64,000 bases of DNA from Sneathiella sp. P13V-1. Lineage in GTDB: Bacteria; Pseudomonadota; Alphaproteobacteria; Sneathiellales; Sneathiellaceae. Of the stretch, positions 17,396-26,894 are shown in pieces. Every line of letters begins with the position of its first letter. The first letter of the stretch is position 1. The DNA is taken from contig NZ_WYEU01000001.1 in NCBI RefSeq assembly GCF_015143595.1, forward strand, positions 310,001 through 374,000, read 5' to 3'. The notes beneath the pieces are model-generated. The model was given only the letters and a program-made list of their open reading frames with translations. It was not told the origin of the DNA and did no database searches. The position numbers and the translations under genes were made by a program.

Positions 17396-17941
17396 ATGGA
17401 AAATGAAAAAATGCGACCTGTGTCACAAAAAGGCATGTCCTGCCCGACGGAAGGTATGAGCATTGATTGCCCAACTGACCGCATTGTTGCCCAGTGGCGC
17501 GCTGTTAGACCAGACCTGGACCCAAGCCCAATGGCGGTTTGCGGTGATGTATGGCATGCCGGAGATGTTCTTAAGAAAGGCGTCCTGGATAACATCGCAG
17601 AATACAAACTGGATTTCCCGCAATTTGACGTGCTGATGACGTTACGCCGTCAAGAAGGGGGCAAAACCCTGTCCCCGTCTGAACTGGCCAAAGAAATGAT
17701 GCTGTCCACTTCGGCCATGACCAACAGATTGGACCGGTTAGAGAAACGAGGCTTTATTGAACGCCTCACCGATCCCAGCGACCGGCGCGGTCAGAAAATT
17801 GCTCTTACAAAGTCTGGATTTGAAGTGATCGACCATATTGTAGTCTCTCATCTGGAGACAGAAGAAGAAATGCTGACAAATCTTAACATGGAAGAGCGGG
17901 ATCAACTTCGCAGCCTGCTGTCTAAAGTAATCAACAAATAG
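17396..17941 (+). CDS. MarR-family transcriptional regulator (second)
   Basis: 181 residues. The C-terminal two-thirds is a MarR winged helix: LSPSELAKEMMLSTSAMTNRLDRLEKRGFIERLTDPSDRRGQ holds the recognition helix and the D-x-R-x wing. The first 50 residues are an unusual Cys-containing extension (Cys-Pro-Thr-Glu and Asp-Cys-Pro-Thr-Asp stretches) that could sense oxidants or metals (inference). I start at ATG 17396; the TTG at 17339 would read through the operator-like palindrome. It probably represses the divergent nitroreductase-exporter pair. It ends 2 bp from the convergent ada gene. Confidence 0.88.
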   Translation: MENEKMRPVSQKGMSCPTEGMSIDCPTDRIVAQWRAVRPDLDPSPMAVCGDVWHAGDVLKKGVLDNIAEYKLDFPQFDVLMTLRRQEGGKTLSPSELAKEMMLSTSAMTNRLDRLEKRGFIERLTDPSDRRGQKIALTKSGFEVIDHIVVSHLETEEEMLTNLNMEERDQLRSLLSKVINK

Positions 17942-17943
17942 GC

Positions 17944-19002
17944 TTAAGCATACTTATGTTCCATCTGGCGAAGCTGTTCTTTACGCGGAAGACCCCAGCG
18001 GTACCCATGTAACTTACCATCTGTTCCTACCACACGGTGGCATGGGACGATTAAGGAAACCGGGTTCGTCGCGCAGGCCCGCCCCACCGCGCGGGAGGCT
18101 TTCTCATTTCCAAGATCTCGCGCGATATCCATATAGGTGCGGGTCTCCCCAGGTGCAATTTTCAAAAGTTCCTGCCAGACTTTCCGTTGAAATGCGGTGC
18201 CATACATATCCAGTGGAATGTGACGTGGCACTGTCATATCCCTCTGGAGATAATCCAGAATATTGGCTACCCATTGTGACAGATCACCGATTTCTTTTCC
18301 GATCTCCGCCTTTGGAAACTCGCCTTTAAGCTCTTCCACCAACGCATCATCATCGTCCCCGAAATAGATAGCACAGATTCCATGATGGGTGCCAGCCGCC
18401 AACATTCGGCCGAGATGGCAATCAACAATCACATAAGCGATCTCTGCCCCTTTGCCGCCTTTTGCATATGAAGCTGGCGACATTCCCAAATTATCCGATG
18501 ATTTCTCGTAAACACGGCTTAAGGACCCAAAACCTGTCTCATAGGCCGCTTCACTGATAGACTGCCCTGACTTTAACGCTTGTTTGAAGGCTTTTTGCCG
18601 CAATAGCTCGTAATAATCAGCGCCACTAATCCCCAATGTTTTTTTAAACATTCGGCTTAAATGATCAGGGCTACATCCTTCTGCCTCGGCAAATGCTTTC
18701 AGGGGAACCTTGCATCCATCATTATCGTTCAAAGCCTCACTCATGCGCCCAATGACAGATTTGACCAAAATCTCCGCATCACTTCCCCCTCCCAAATGAG
18801 GAGAACATTTCCTGCAAGGGCGAAAACCATTACTTGCAGCAAAGGCTGGTGTTTCAAAGAACACCATATTTTCATCCTTTGCAGGGCGGGATTTGCAGGA
18901 CGGCTTACAAAATATCCCAGTGGTTAAAACCCCATACACAAAAACATCGTCATATTTTGCAATCCGGTTTTTAATGGCCTGCAACATTTCATCTCGTGTC
19001 AT
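17944..19002 (-). CDS. ada: Ada: methylation-response regulator and O6-methylguanine-DNA methyltransferase
   Basis: 352 residues with full Ada architecture. N-terminal zinc/methylphosphotriester domain: GIFCKPSCKSR and GFRPCRKCSP supply the four Cys. A central AraC-type helix-turn-helix follows (about 85-180; AAYETGFGSLSRVYEKS). The C-terminal suicide methyltransferase domain carries the active-site PCHRVVG near residue 320. It repairs alkylated DNA by irreversible methyl transfer and, once methylated on the N-domain Cys, activates adaptive-response genes. ATG 19002 is preferred, with GGAG 7 bp upstream. No alkB or alkA is adjacent. Confidence 0.95.
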   Translation of the reverse strand: MTRDEMLQAIKNRIAKYDDVFVYGVLTTGIFCKPSCKSRPAKDENMVFFETPAFAASNGFRPCRKCSPHLGGGSDAEILVKSVIGRMSEALNDNDGCKVPLKAFAEAEGCSPDHLSRMFKKTLGISGADYYELLRQKAFKQALKSGQSISEAAYETGFGSLSRVYEKSSDNLGMSPASYAKGGKGAEIAYVIVDCHLGRMLAAGTHHGICAIYFGDDDDALVEELKGEFPKAEIGKEIGDLSQWVANILDYLQRDMTVPRHIPLDMYGTAFQRKVWQELLKIAPGETRTYMDIARDLGNEKASRAVGRACATNPVSLIVPCHRVVGTDGKLHGYRWGLPRKEQLRQMEHKYA

Positions 19003-19091
19003 GATCAAACTCCGCAATTGTTCACGACATAGGGGTAGCAGATACAATACAGGTATTTATATCCGGAAGACGATCAGCAATTTGAATTATC

Positions 19092-19358
19092 TTAAGTCGA
19101 TGTTTCTTCTGTTTTTCCGTCCTTATCTTCATCATCCATCTTTTTCTTTTTACGAATGATGATGTCACCATTTTCAAGGATTTCCGGGGTTTCATACTGC
19201 GGGATATTGTCAACAAACAAGCGAAGCGCATCCATGAGTTTGGAAATTCCTTCGACCGCAAGATCACCAGCGCCTTTATCATCCTGCGCCTGAACAGGCA
19301 TAGCAAGCATGGCCGTCATTGAGGCAACAATAACTGGTGTCAAAATGCGTTTTTTCAT
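19092..19358 (-). CDS. Small secreted hypothetical protein
   Basis: 88 residues. A clean signal peptide (about 1-24, cut after PVQAQ-like AxA) is followed by a short helix (LAVEGISKLMDALRLFVDNIPQY) and a very acidic/basic tail with KKKKMDDEDKD. I recognise no named family. It lies between cca and ada on the same strand, with its own AGACAGATCC upstream region; function unknown. The approximately 80 bp on its 3' side hold no clear terminator. Confidence 0.65.
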   Translation of the reverse strand: MKKRILTPVIVASMTAMLAMPVQAQDDKGAGDLAVEGISKLMDALRLFVDNIPQYETPEILENGDIIIRKKKKMDDEDKDGKTEETST

Positions 19359-19438
19359 GGATCTGTCTCCAATAGACCTTGTTTATTTATCCAAACTTAA
19401 GGATAGAATTTGTCTTTTTCGTGAAATGGTCGAGCTGC

Positions 19439-20656
19439 TCAGTCGATATGCGTGGGCAACTGCGAAAGAAGCGCTTCCTTAGAAAGTTTAAATTCACTCT
19501 CTATCCAACTTTTCTCCAGTTCCTTTAGAATCTTACCAACAAGTGGTCCAGCGCGCACTCCGGCCAGCAGAATATCCCTGCCTTTTACAGGCAACTCGGG
19601 CACCTCCCAGGTCCTCACCAACTCCACCCGGGAATTGAGAAGAGAGTGATTTCCATCCTCCAAAATGGCGAGAACACACTGATCTTCGATAATTGCGGGA
19701 CCAAAGGTGTATATTAAAGACTTCAGTTCTTTATCATCTGTTTGCCCAAATACAACGGGAGTGCATCCGCCGATTACCCTATTATGCTCTGATAGCGGGA
19801 GGCGAAGATGATTGGAAAGGTTTTTCGCCCAGCCTAAATCCCTCTCAAAATACGCAACCAATCGCACAATGGGATCAGATGTCACCTCACTGATCGCCTT
19901 TAGCTTTTCAAGCGACGAGGCACCCGGCAATATCGCATTCTGTACCCCGGTCAGATCCATCACCCTTACCGCATCCATAGGTGCGAGTGTTGAAAAGAGC
20001 AACTTAATTTCCCGGGTCACCCTTTCAATGGATAAAGATCCAAGTTTATCTTTCGCTTTGGCGCATGCCAGAAAAGCGTCTTCATCGACATCCCCTTCGC
20101 CATAGCGCGCATAAAACCTGAAAAACCGGAGGACACGAAGACGGTCTTCTTCAATCCGCTCAGAAGCATTTCCGATAAAGCGCACCCGCCCCTCCCGTAA
20201 ATCTGACAAGCCATCGAAATAATCGAATAGCTTCCCATTTTCGTCTACAGACAGGGCATTAAACGTAAAGTCTCGGCGCGCAGCGTCTTCTTCGAAGGAA
20301 GTGGTGTAGGCAACTGTCGCATGACGACCATGTGTCTCCACATCATGGCGCAAAGTGGTCACCTCAAACTTTCGGTCATTCATTAGCGCCGTGACAGTGC
20401 CGTGATCTATACCTGTGGGGATAACGCGAAAGCCCGCCTCTTCAAGCACTTTCATGGTCTGATGCGGCTCTAGGTCAGTGCAAATATCAAGATCGTCGCT
20501 GACTTTGTCAAAGAAGGCATCCCTGACACATCCGCCAACAAACCTCCCGCTCCCGCCAGCTAGACTAATCGCAGAAAACAGCTTTTTGCTTTCTGGATAA
20601 TCCAGCCATTCCGGTTGCCCAAGTGACAGGTTTTGGCTTTTGAACGTATCAGACAC
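19439..20656 (-). CDS. cca: CCA tRNA nucleotidyltransferase
   Basis: 405 residues. Pol-beta-type nucleotidyltransferase head: GGSGRFVGGCVRDAFF and the DDLDIC metal-binding acidic pair, then EVTTLRHDVETHGRHATV (motif B-like) and DAARRDFTFNALS. It adds or repairs the 3' CCA of tRNAs, although both tRNAs in this window have CCA encoded. The likely start is GTG 20656, 8 bp after the DUF6111 stop with GAGG upstream; an earlier ATG at 20698 would overlap that gene by 35 bp. It is the last gene of the DUF1285-NUDIX-DUF6111-cca operon, an order common in alphaproteobacteria. Confidence 0.93.
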   Translation of the reverse strand: MSDTFKSQNLSLGQPEWLDYPESKKLFSAISLAGGSGRFVGGCVRDAFFDKVSDDLDICTDLEPHQTMKVLEEAGFRVIPTGIDHGTVTALMNDRKFEVTTLRHDVETHGRHATVAYTTSFEEDAARRDFTFNALSVDENGKLFDYFDGLSDLREGRVRFIGNASERIEEDRLRVLRFFRFYARYGEGDVDEDAFLACAKAKDKLGSLSIERVTREIKLLFSTLAPMDAVRVMDLTGVQNAILPGASSLEKLKAISEVTSDPIVRLVAYFERDLGWAKNLSNHLRLPLSEHNRVIGGCTPVVFGQTDDKELKSLIYTFGPAIIEDQCVLAILEDGNHSLLNSRVELVRTWEVPELPVKGRDILLAGVRAGPLVGKILKELEKSWIESEFKLSKEALLSQLPTHID

Positions 20657-20663
20657 AACCGCC

Positions 20664-20939
20664 TCAATCAGAAGGTTTAGGTATAATCTCGGATTCAATC
20701 AACTTGCCATCTTTATATCTTGTGGGTACATAGTCGCCATCTGGCGTCTGTTCAGTAAATGCCCAAAGCGCAACAAAACTGAGGCTCATCAGAATTAAAC
20801 CGATCATCGCCAATACAGCCACGGTTTTTCCGGCCCAGGTTTTCTCCCCACCCGCCTTATTCACATAATACAAATACACCGCATAGACGAGAAACGGCAG
20901 AAGTAACGGGATTACGTGAACAAGAAAAGTACGGATCAT
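20664..20939 (-). CDS. DUF6111 small membrane protein
   Basis: 91 residues with two membrane helices (about 7-27 and 38-62) and a soluble C-terminus ending in a VPTRYKDGKLIESEIIPKP segment, the pattern of DUF6111 proteins found between NUDIX and cca genes in alphaproteobacteria. Its function is unknown. The start codon overlaps the NUDIX stop as ATGA, indicating coupled translation. Confidence 0.75.
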   Translation of the reverse strand: MIRTFLVHVIPLLLPFLVYAVYLYYVNKAGGEKTWAGKTVAVLAMIGLILMSLSFVALWAFTEQTPDGDYVPTRYKDGKLIESEIIPKPSD

Positions 20940-21589
20940 AATGAATGCACCCTTTCCGAAAGATCCTTAATCATGCCGGCGGTTGCCCCCCAGATGTAAT
21001 AGTCATTGTAAGGCATTGCGTACCAGAAACGCTCAATGCCGTTATGAAAGCCGCTATGTTTCTGATGATTACTCTTATCGAGCAGGAAGCCAAGCGGTAC
21101 TTCGAAAATCTCAGAAACTTCTCCCTCTTCGGGAGTTAAATCAAAATCAGGCTCGACCAATCCAACAATGGGAACAACAGAATATTGCGTAACGGTGACA
21201 TAGGTACTCAACGTTCCAACCACATCGACCAGATTTGGATTAAGGCCGATTTCTTCTTGGCTCTCCCGTAGGGCCGTATGGACAATGCTGTCATCAGCAT
21301 CCTCTGCACGTCCTCCCGGAAAACTGATCTGCCCCGCATGTTTCTTTAAGTGACTCGCCCTTCTGGTCAAGATGACAGAAGGTTCTTCTTGCCGCATGAC
21401 AATAGGCACTAGAACAGCAGCAGGTTTGAAGGTGGTAACTTCTCCCGGAAAACTCGCCGGGTTCAGATCATGATCCCCCCGATAAGAAGCATCAATTTCA
21501 GCCAAAGAAAGATGGGCTTCAGGAAAAGGGTCAAGAACCGGTTCGATGGTATTCCTGAAATCCATCTGATTATGCTTCAAAAAGTTCAT
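20936..21589 (-). CDS. NUDIX hydrolase, CoA pyrophosphatase type
   Basis: 217 residues. The NUDIX box is intact (GGRAEDADDSIVHTALRESQEEIGL pattern, about residues 92-116, with the metal-binding REsqEE), and the preceding LTRRASHLKKHAGQISFPGG matches the CoA-pyrophosphatase (YeaB/NUDT7) signature. It would split CoA or acyl-CoA into phosphopantetheine and 3',5'-ADP. Its first 20 bases overlap the end of the DUF1285 gene. Confidence 0.9.
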   Translation of the reverse strand: MNFLKHNQMDFRNTIEPVLDPFPEAHLSLAEIDASYRGDHDLNPASFPGEVTTFKPAAVLVPIVMRQEEPSVILTRRASHLKKHAGQISFPGGRAEDADDSIVHTALRESQEEIGLNPNLVDVVGTLSTYVTVTQYSVVPIVGLVEPDFDLTPEEGEVSEIFEVPLGFLLDKSNHQKHSGFHNGIERFWYAMPYNDYYIWGATAGMIKDLSERVHSL

Positions 21590-22154
21590 CCATTACCCCA
21601 AAATCAAAAAACTCACCGCTACTCCAAACACCGAAATGCCGGACGCCGTCTACTTCTTTTTCAACACCCAAACCAATCAGATCATAAAATACTGATCGGA
21701 TGATCAGCGCTTCCAGATTTGCTCTTACTAACACATACGGCGCGGGCTCCTTGCTGGATGCATCAATTGTTAGTCTGATCGGGTGTTCTTTATCGACAAT
21801 CACGAAATCTTCAACATGTGTGCGAAAGCTGATCACCTGATCCTGACTGCTTCCCTCTACAAACATTTCAACCGCGACAAAAGGGGCATCCTCAACCGTA
21901 ATTCCGATTTTCTCAACCGGTGTCACCAGATAGTATTTCCCGTCATCATCATAGCGAATAACGCTAGAAAACAGCTTAACAAGCGGTTTTCTCCCGATCG
22001 GTGACCCCAGATAATACCAGGTTCCATCTCGGGCGATTTTCATATCCAGATCACCGCAAAATTCCGGGTTCCATAGATGGACGGGCGGATGCTTTTTATC
22101 TTTGATCTGCGCGATGATGGCGTTTAGACCGTCCGTAGATGCAGAACTTGTCAT
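21570..22154 (-). CDS. DUF1285 family protein
   Basis: 194 residues. Recognised as DUF1285 from HLWNPEFCGDLDMKIARDGTW and GSPIGRKPLVKLFSSVIRYDDDGKYYLVTPVEK. It is a soluble beta-rich protein with no proven role. It is first in the operon with the NUDIX and cca genes and is divergent from the moxR operon (80 bp apart), an arrangement kept in many alphaproteobacteria. Confidence 0.88.
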   Translation of the reverse strand: MTSSASTDGLNAIIAQIKDKKHPPVHLWNPEFCGDLDMKIARDGTWYYLGSPIGRKPLVKLFSSVIRYDDDGKYYLVTPVEKIGITVEDAPFVAVEMFVEGSSQDQVISFRTHVEDFVIVDKEHPIRLTIDASSKEPAPYVLVRANLEALIIRSVFYDLIGLGVEKEVDGVRHFGVWSSGEFFDFGVMDELFEA

Positions 22155-22234
22155 ATTTTGGCCTTATCCTACCTTAATTCTGTTACTATATTTACTAAAC
22201 AACGGTCGATTTTCAAAAGGAACTTACCTGCATC

Positions 22235-23233
22235 ATGGAAAATCTCAGCAATCCGGAACAAAAAACACTAGAGCAAATCGAAGCGTTGAGTGAAAAACTC
22301 GACAAATTGCAGGAAGAAATCCGCGGCCAGGTATTTGGTCAGGAAGATGTTATTCAGAAAACTATTATCACCCTTCTGGCAGGTGGGCATGCGCTTCTAG
22401 TAGGTGTTCCCGGGCTCGCTAAAACGAGGCTCGCCCGCACCCTTGGAACGGCAATGGGTTTAGACGAAAAACGGGTTCAATTCACCCCGGACCTTATGCC
22501 CGCTGATATTTTGGGCTCTGAAATTCTGGATAAAGATAGCACCGGACGCCAGCATTTCAGGTTCGTTAAAGGCCCTGTATTCAGTCAGCTATTAATGGCG
22601 GATGAGATTAACCGGGCCAGCCCCCGCACCCAGTCGGCACTGTTGCAGGCAATGCAGGAAAAGCATGTCACAATCGCGGGGCATCAATATGACCTGCCGA
22701 CACCCTTTCATGTGCTTGCTACGCAGAACCCGATAGAACAGGAAGGGACCTACCCTCTACCTGAAGCCCAACTTGACCGTTTTTTGATGCGGATTGATAT
22801 CGACTACCCGTCCATCGAGACAGAAAAGCAGATCCTTTTGGAAACCACGGGTAACCAGGAAACCCCTTTAAGTCAGGCCCTTAGTTCAAATGATCTTATA
22901 GAAGCGCAAACTCTGGTCAGAGACATTCCTGTAAGTGATCAGGTTATTGAAGCCATTTTGAAAATTGTGCACTCGGCAAGACCGGGAAGCAGTGACAATC
23001 CATTGGTTCGCGATTACGTAATTTGGGGACCCGGCCCTCGCGCCAGTCAGGCTATGATCCTCGCGGCCAGAGCGCGGGCCCTTCTTCAAGGACGTTTCAG
23101 TCCGTCAATTGAAGATGTTATCTATCTGGCGCCGTCCATTTTGGGCCACCGCATGTCCATCAGCTATCACGCCAGAGCTGAGGAAATCTCGCTGGACGGC
23201 ATTATTCAAAATCTGCTGGAATCCATAAGGTAA
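22235..23233 (+). CDS. MoxR-family AAA+ ATPase
   Basis: 332 residues. Walker A GVPGLAKTRLA (about 55-65), Walker B LLMADEINRASPRTQSALL (about 121-139), and sensor ATQNPIEQEGTYPLPEAQLDRF (about 165-186) are complete. MoxR ATPases act as chaperones for vWA-domain partners. Here it heads a four-gene operon with a DUF58 protein and two membrane proteins, each joined by 2-4 bp junctions, as in the Bat/aerotolerance-type loci. Confidence 0.95.
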   Translation: MENLSNPEQKTLEQIEALSEKLDKLQEEIRGQVFGQEDVIQKTIITLLAGGHALLVGVPGLAKTRLARTLGTAMGLDEKRVQFTPDLMPADILGSEILDKDSTGRQHFRFVKGPVFSQLLMADEINRASPRTQSALLQAMQEKHVTIAGHQYDLPTPFHVLATQNPIEQEGTYPLPEAQLDRFLMRIDIDYPSIETEKQILLETTGNQETPLSQALSSNDLIEAQTLVRDIPVSDQVIEAILKIVHSARPGSSDNPLVRDYVIWGPGPRASQAMILAARARALLQGRFSPSIEDVIYLAPSILGHRMSISYHARAEEISLDGIIQNLLESIR

Positions 23234-23235
23234 GT

Positions 23236-24126
23236 ATGAAATCCATTCAGGATCATTATCGAAAGGTGAATGAAAGCAGGGCTGCCGCTGACGAGCTTGT
23301 CGCCGGTCTCCCTGCGTTGACGCTTTCGGCTGAGAAACTATCCCGGATGATAATTAATGGACCTCATGGCCGCCGCAGATCTGGTGAAGGACAGGATTTT
23401 TGGCAATTCAGGCCTTATGAAGCTGGTGAAGAAGCCCAGCAAATCGACTGGCGACAATCTGCAAAACGCCAATCGCCTCACATCCGCCAAAGCGAGCAAC
23501 AGACAAGTGATGCGATGTATTTTTGGTTGGATCGCAGCCGGGGTATGTCTTATCGCTCCGACCGTGAAATCAGGAGCAAAGAAGAGTATGGTCTTCTTCT
23601 TATTCTCTCACTTGCCATTCTTCTAGACCGAGGTGAAGAGGATTACACTTTAATCAGTGGGGAGCTCTCTCTGTCCCATGGTCAGCTTCATTTGGACCAT
23701 TTTGCCCGAGCTCTGGTGGAAAGGCGCAAATCCAGCTATGCCTTAAACAAAAACGCAACGAAGCGAACAACGGGTCATGTTCTGATGGTCAGCGACTTCC
23801 TGATGAACGAGGAACATTTGGAAGATTTGGTCGAAGAATTTTCTTCCATCGGCAGAAGAGGAATTTTCCTTCATCTTGCTGACCCTGCTGAAATCACACT
23901 TCCTTTTGAAGGGCGTATAAAATTCTCTCACTATCAAGATGAAGACACCGTGACGATTGAGAAAGTCTCTGAGGTGCGAGAGGCCTATCAGAGTAGATTC
24001 AAATCACACTGCAAGAACATACAGAAACTGGCGCAAAAAATTGGTTGGACCTATCTATTTGCAGATACGTCTGAACCGGCAGTAGATATACTTGCAGAGC
24101 TCATGCACCAGGTCGGAGGGCGATGA
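23236..24126 (+). CDS. DUF58 domain protein
   Basis: 296 residues. The DUF58 core is seen as GRRRSGEGQDFWQFRPYEAGEEAQQIDWRQSAKRQSPHIRQSEQQ (about 38-82) followed by a vWA-like fold in which WLDRSRGMSY takes the place of the D-x-S-x-S metal site. It is the usual partner of MoxR. The reading frame begins 2 bp after the moxR stop and overlaps the next gene by ATGA. Confidence 0.92.
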   Translation: MKSIQDHYRKVNESRAAADELVAGLPALTLSAEKLSRMIINGPHGRRRSGEGQDFWQFRPYEAGEEAQQIDWRQSAKRQSPHIRQSEQQTSDAMYFWLDRSRGMSYRSDREIRSKEEYGLLLILSLAILLDRGEEDYTLISGELSLSHGQLHLDHFARALVERRKSSYALNKNATKRTTGHVLMVSDFLMNEEHLEDLVEEFSSIGRRGIFLHLADPAEITLPFEGRIKFSHYQDEDTVTIEKVSEVREAYQSRFKSHCKNIQKLAQKIGWTYLFADTSEPAVDILAELMHQVGGR

Positions 24127-26894
24127 TGTTTTCCTCACTTTCCAGCCTGACATTTGCCTTCCCATGGGTTTTAAGCCTGTTCATTTTCCTGCCACTTCTT
24201 TACTGGTTTTTGAAAATCATTCCACCGCGGCCAAGAGAAATTGTCTTCCCCGCGATGCGCCTCTTACTCTCACTCCCAAACACTGAGCAAACAGCCAAAT
24301 CAATTCCCTGGTGGTTGCTCCTGATCCGAATGTCGCTTGCTGCCCTTATTATTGTTACGCTTGCCGGACCTCGCCTTCACGCTGAAGCGGATCAGGCGCG
24401 CTCAGGCCCTCTCGTACTGTTGATAGATAATAATTGGCAGCTTGCACCCAGTTGGCGCGATGCGGAGATTCGCATTTTACAGCTGATCGAGCAGGCGGAG
24501 AAGAATGAAAGACTTATTGCATTCCTGCCTTTGGCAACACTGGATGATAAGACCAAGAACACGGTCGATCTCCTGACACCTGACGTGGCAAAATCACGTC
24601 TTGGGGAATTGACGCCACTTTCCATCCCGCTTTCGCCGGATTTCAAGCCTGAACAATTGGCCGCCTTAAAAAACCTGACCACACCAGAGTTTGCTTACGT
24701 CAGCTCTGGCTTTATCAGCAAAAGCGATGAAAAATCCCATTTGGCTCTTCTCAGGTTTTTAGAAGAACTGGGTCCTGTCACCGTTTATCAATCTGACCTA
24801 CCGGATGGCCCACACATCATTGCCCCCCCAACCCATCAAGGCAGCCGCTTTGTTATCCCTGTATCCCGCGCGCAGGGAAGTAAACTTGCCATTGGCCGGG
24901 TGAGCGGCAAAGACAGCAACGGAAAGGCACTATTTGTAAGAGACTACCTGTTTGAAGCAGGCAAGGATGCAATGGAGGTAGCGATTGATCTACCGGTCTC
25001 GCTTATCAATACGATAGAACGTCTGGAAATTGTGGGCGGGAACAGTGCCGCGTCGATCTACTTACTGGATAATCGCTGGCAGAGACCAGAGATTGGAATT
25101 GTTGATCAATCAAGGCAGAAAACGTCTCATGCCTTACTGGATGAGTTGCATTACTTAAGGAAAGCACTACACCCCTTCTTCACGATCCAAAACGCCCCAA
25201 TTGACGAACTAATCGCGGAAAAAGTCCAGATTATTATCTTGCCGGACACAGGCCAATTGCCCCTCATCACTCGGCAAAAACTTACAACTTGGATCGAGCG
25301 CGGCGGCCTTTTAATACGCTTTTCTGGCCCTTTACTGGCGGCGTCAGGTACTGATTTCACACCTGTTCGCCTCAGAACCGGCAATCGCAATCTGGATGGC
25401 AGCATTTCCTGGAGCAAGCCCGCTGCGCTTGGCCCCATGCCAGAAGACAGCCCGTTTCGCAACCTGAGCATTCCGAAAAATGTAGAAGTTCGAAAGCAGG
25501 TATTAGCGGTTCCCTCCTCTGACCTTACAGGTAAAATCTGGGCACAATTGAACGATGGCACACCTTTGGTAACCGCTGCCAAAATGGGAGGCGGTCAGAA
25601 TATTCTATTTCATACTACGGCCTCAACGGCATGGTCAAATCTGGTATTAAGCGGCCTTTTTGTTGAAATGTTACGTGAAATTGGCTTTCAGGCAAACAAT
25701 CCGTCTGAGTTCAGATCCGCAGAGGCCACGCTTCCCCCGCTTATGATCTTGGACGGGCTTGGGCGCGCCGTTCTAGGGGCCTATGACATATCACCCGTCG
25801 CATTGGCACCCGGTGCATTCCCTGAAGTCAGCGCTGCACATCCTGCGGGGTATTATGGTGACACCACACAAAGAACCGCTTTGAATGTGGGTAGTGCAAA
25901 CCTCTCCTATAAGATCACTGATTTTTCCAGCTTGAAGGCTCCTATACTACCTCTTGTTACAGAGCAGGAACTGGATCTGAAGCCCTACCTGATCAGCGCC
26001 ATTTTTCTTCTACTGCTCGTTGACCTTATCGGTCTCCTTTATTTGCAAGGACCGAGCATTGCTCGATTTGGCAAAAAGCCAACAGAGGCACTAACGCTTC
26101 TCATTGGTCTGTCCATCTTGTCCTTTTTTATAGGTGCGCCTGAGGCGTTGGCGGAAGAAACTGAGGAACGTATTCTTGCCGCGACGCTGAAAACCAGATT
26201 GGGCTATATCGTCACTGGAGATCCTGAAGTCGACCGCATTACGCGCGCTGGAATGAACGGCATCAGTCTGCTGATTAACAAGCGAACTTCCGTCGAAATT
26301 GCAGAACCAATGCCCGTAAACTTGTCGGAGAATGAGCTGCTTTTCTACCCTTTTGTCTATTGGCCCATGACAGCTGATTTCCCTATTCCTGATGATAAGG
26401 CGATCGAGAAAATCAGAGCCTATATGGCGAACGGTGGAACGCTTGTTGTCGACACACGCAATCAGATTAAGAAAAGTGTTTTCGGCGGCAGCCTGTCAAA
26501 CAGTCCAGAAAATCGGCGCCTTCAAGAAATCATGGCAAAGCTCGATGTTCCAAGGCTGCGACCTGTGCCAGTGGATCATGTCCTAACTCGTGCTTTCTAT
26601 CTTATGCAGGCCTTTCCTGGCCGATATTTTGACGGAGAAGTCTGGCTCGCGGATACCGAGGATATTCTGGGGAATGACGGTGTATCACCGATCATCATTG
26701 GCAGCAACGATTGGGCAGCCGCCTGGGCCATTGATGAGAGCGGGCGGCCTACAATTGCCGTCTCCCCGGGAGGGCCGCGTCAAAGAGAGCTTGCCCGACG
26801 ATTTGGAATTAATCTGGTGATGTATACCCTGACAGGTAGTTACAAGTCGGACCAGGTTCATATACCTGCTATTCTGGAACGATTAGGCCAATGA
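24123..26894 (+). CDS. BatA-like / DUF4159 large membrane protein
   Basis: 923 residues. N-terminus: two membrane helices (about 12-32 and 60-78) in the BatA/aerotolerance N-terminal domain, with a PRPREIVFPAMRLL segment. A long middle region resembles a vWA/GATase-like fold (IIILPDTGQLP, RGGLLIRFSGPLL). Two more helices at about 620-645 and 660-680 lead into a C-terminal DUF4159 domain (about 690-920: FYPFVYWPMTADFPIP, GGTLVVDTRNQ). It probably spans the inner membrane and takes part in envelope integrity; no enzymatic function is established. Start and stop both overlap neighbours by 4 bp. Confidence 0.88.
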   Translation: MMFSSLSSLTFAFPWVLSLFIFLPLLYWFLKIIPPRPREIVFPAMRLLLSLPNTEQTAKSIPWWLLLIRMSLAALIIVTLAGPRLHAEADQARSGPLVLLIDNNWQLAPSWRDAEIRILQLIEQAEKNERLIAFLPLATLDDKTKNTVDLLTPDVAKSRLGELTPLSIPLSPDFKPEQLAALKNLTTPEFAYVSSGFISKSDEKSHLALLRFLEELGPVTVYQSDLPDGPHIIAPPTHQGSRFVIPVSRAQGSKLAIGRVSGKDSNGKALFVRDYLFEAGKDAMEVAIDLPVSLINTIERLEIVGGNSAASIYLLDNRWQRPEIGIVDQSRQKTSHALLDELHYLRKALHPFFTIQNAPIDELIAEKVQIIILPDTGQLPLITRQKLTTWIERGGLLIRFSGPLLAASGTDFTPVRLRTGNRNLDGSISWSKPAALGPMPEDSPFRNLSIPKNVEVRKQVLAVPSSDLTGKIWAQLNDGTPLVTAAKMGGGQNILFHTTASTAWSNLVLSGLFVEMLREIGFQANNPSEFRSAEATLPPLMILDGLGRAVLGAYDISPVALAPGAFPEVSAAHPAGYYGDTTQRTALNVGSANLSYKITDFSSLKAPILPLVTEQELDLKPYLISAIFLLLLVDLIGLLYLQGPSIARFGKKPTEALTLLIGLSILSFFIGAPEALAEETEERILAATLKTRLGYIVTGDPEVDRITRAGMNGISLLINKRTSVEIAEPMPVNLSENELLFYPFVYWPMTADFPIPDDKAIEKIRAYMANGGTLVVDTRNQIKKSVFGGSLSNSPENRRLQEIMAKLDVPRLRPVPVDHVLTRAFYLMQAFPGRYFDGEVWLADTEDILGNDGVSPIIIGSNDWAAAWAIDESGRPTIAVSPGGPRQRELARRFGINLVMYTLTGSYKSDQVHIPAILERLGQ

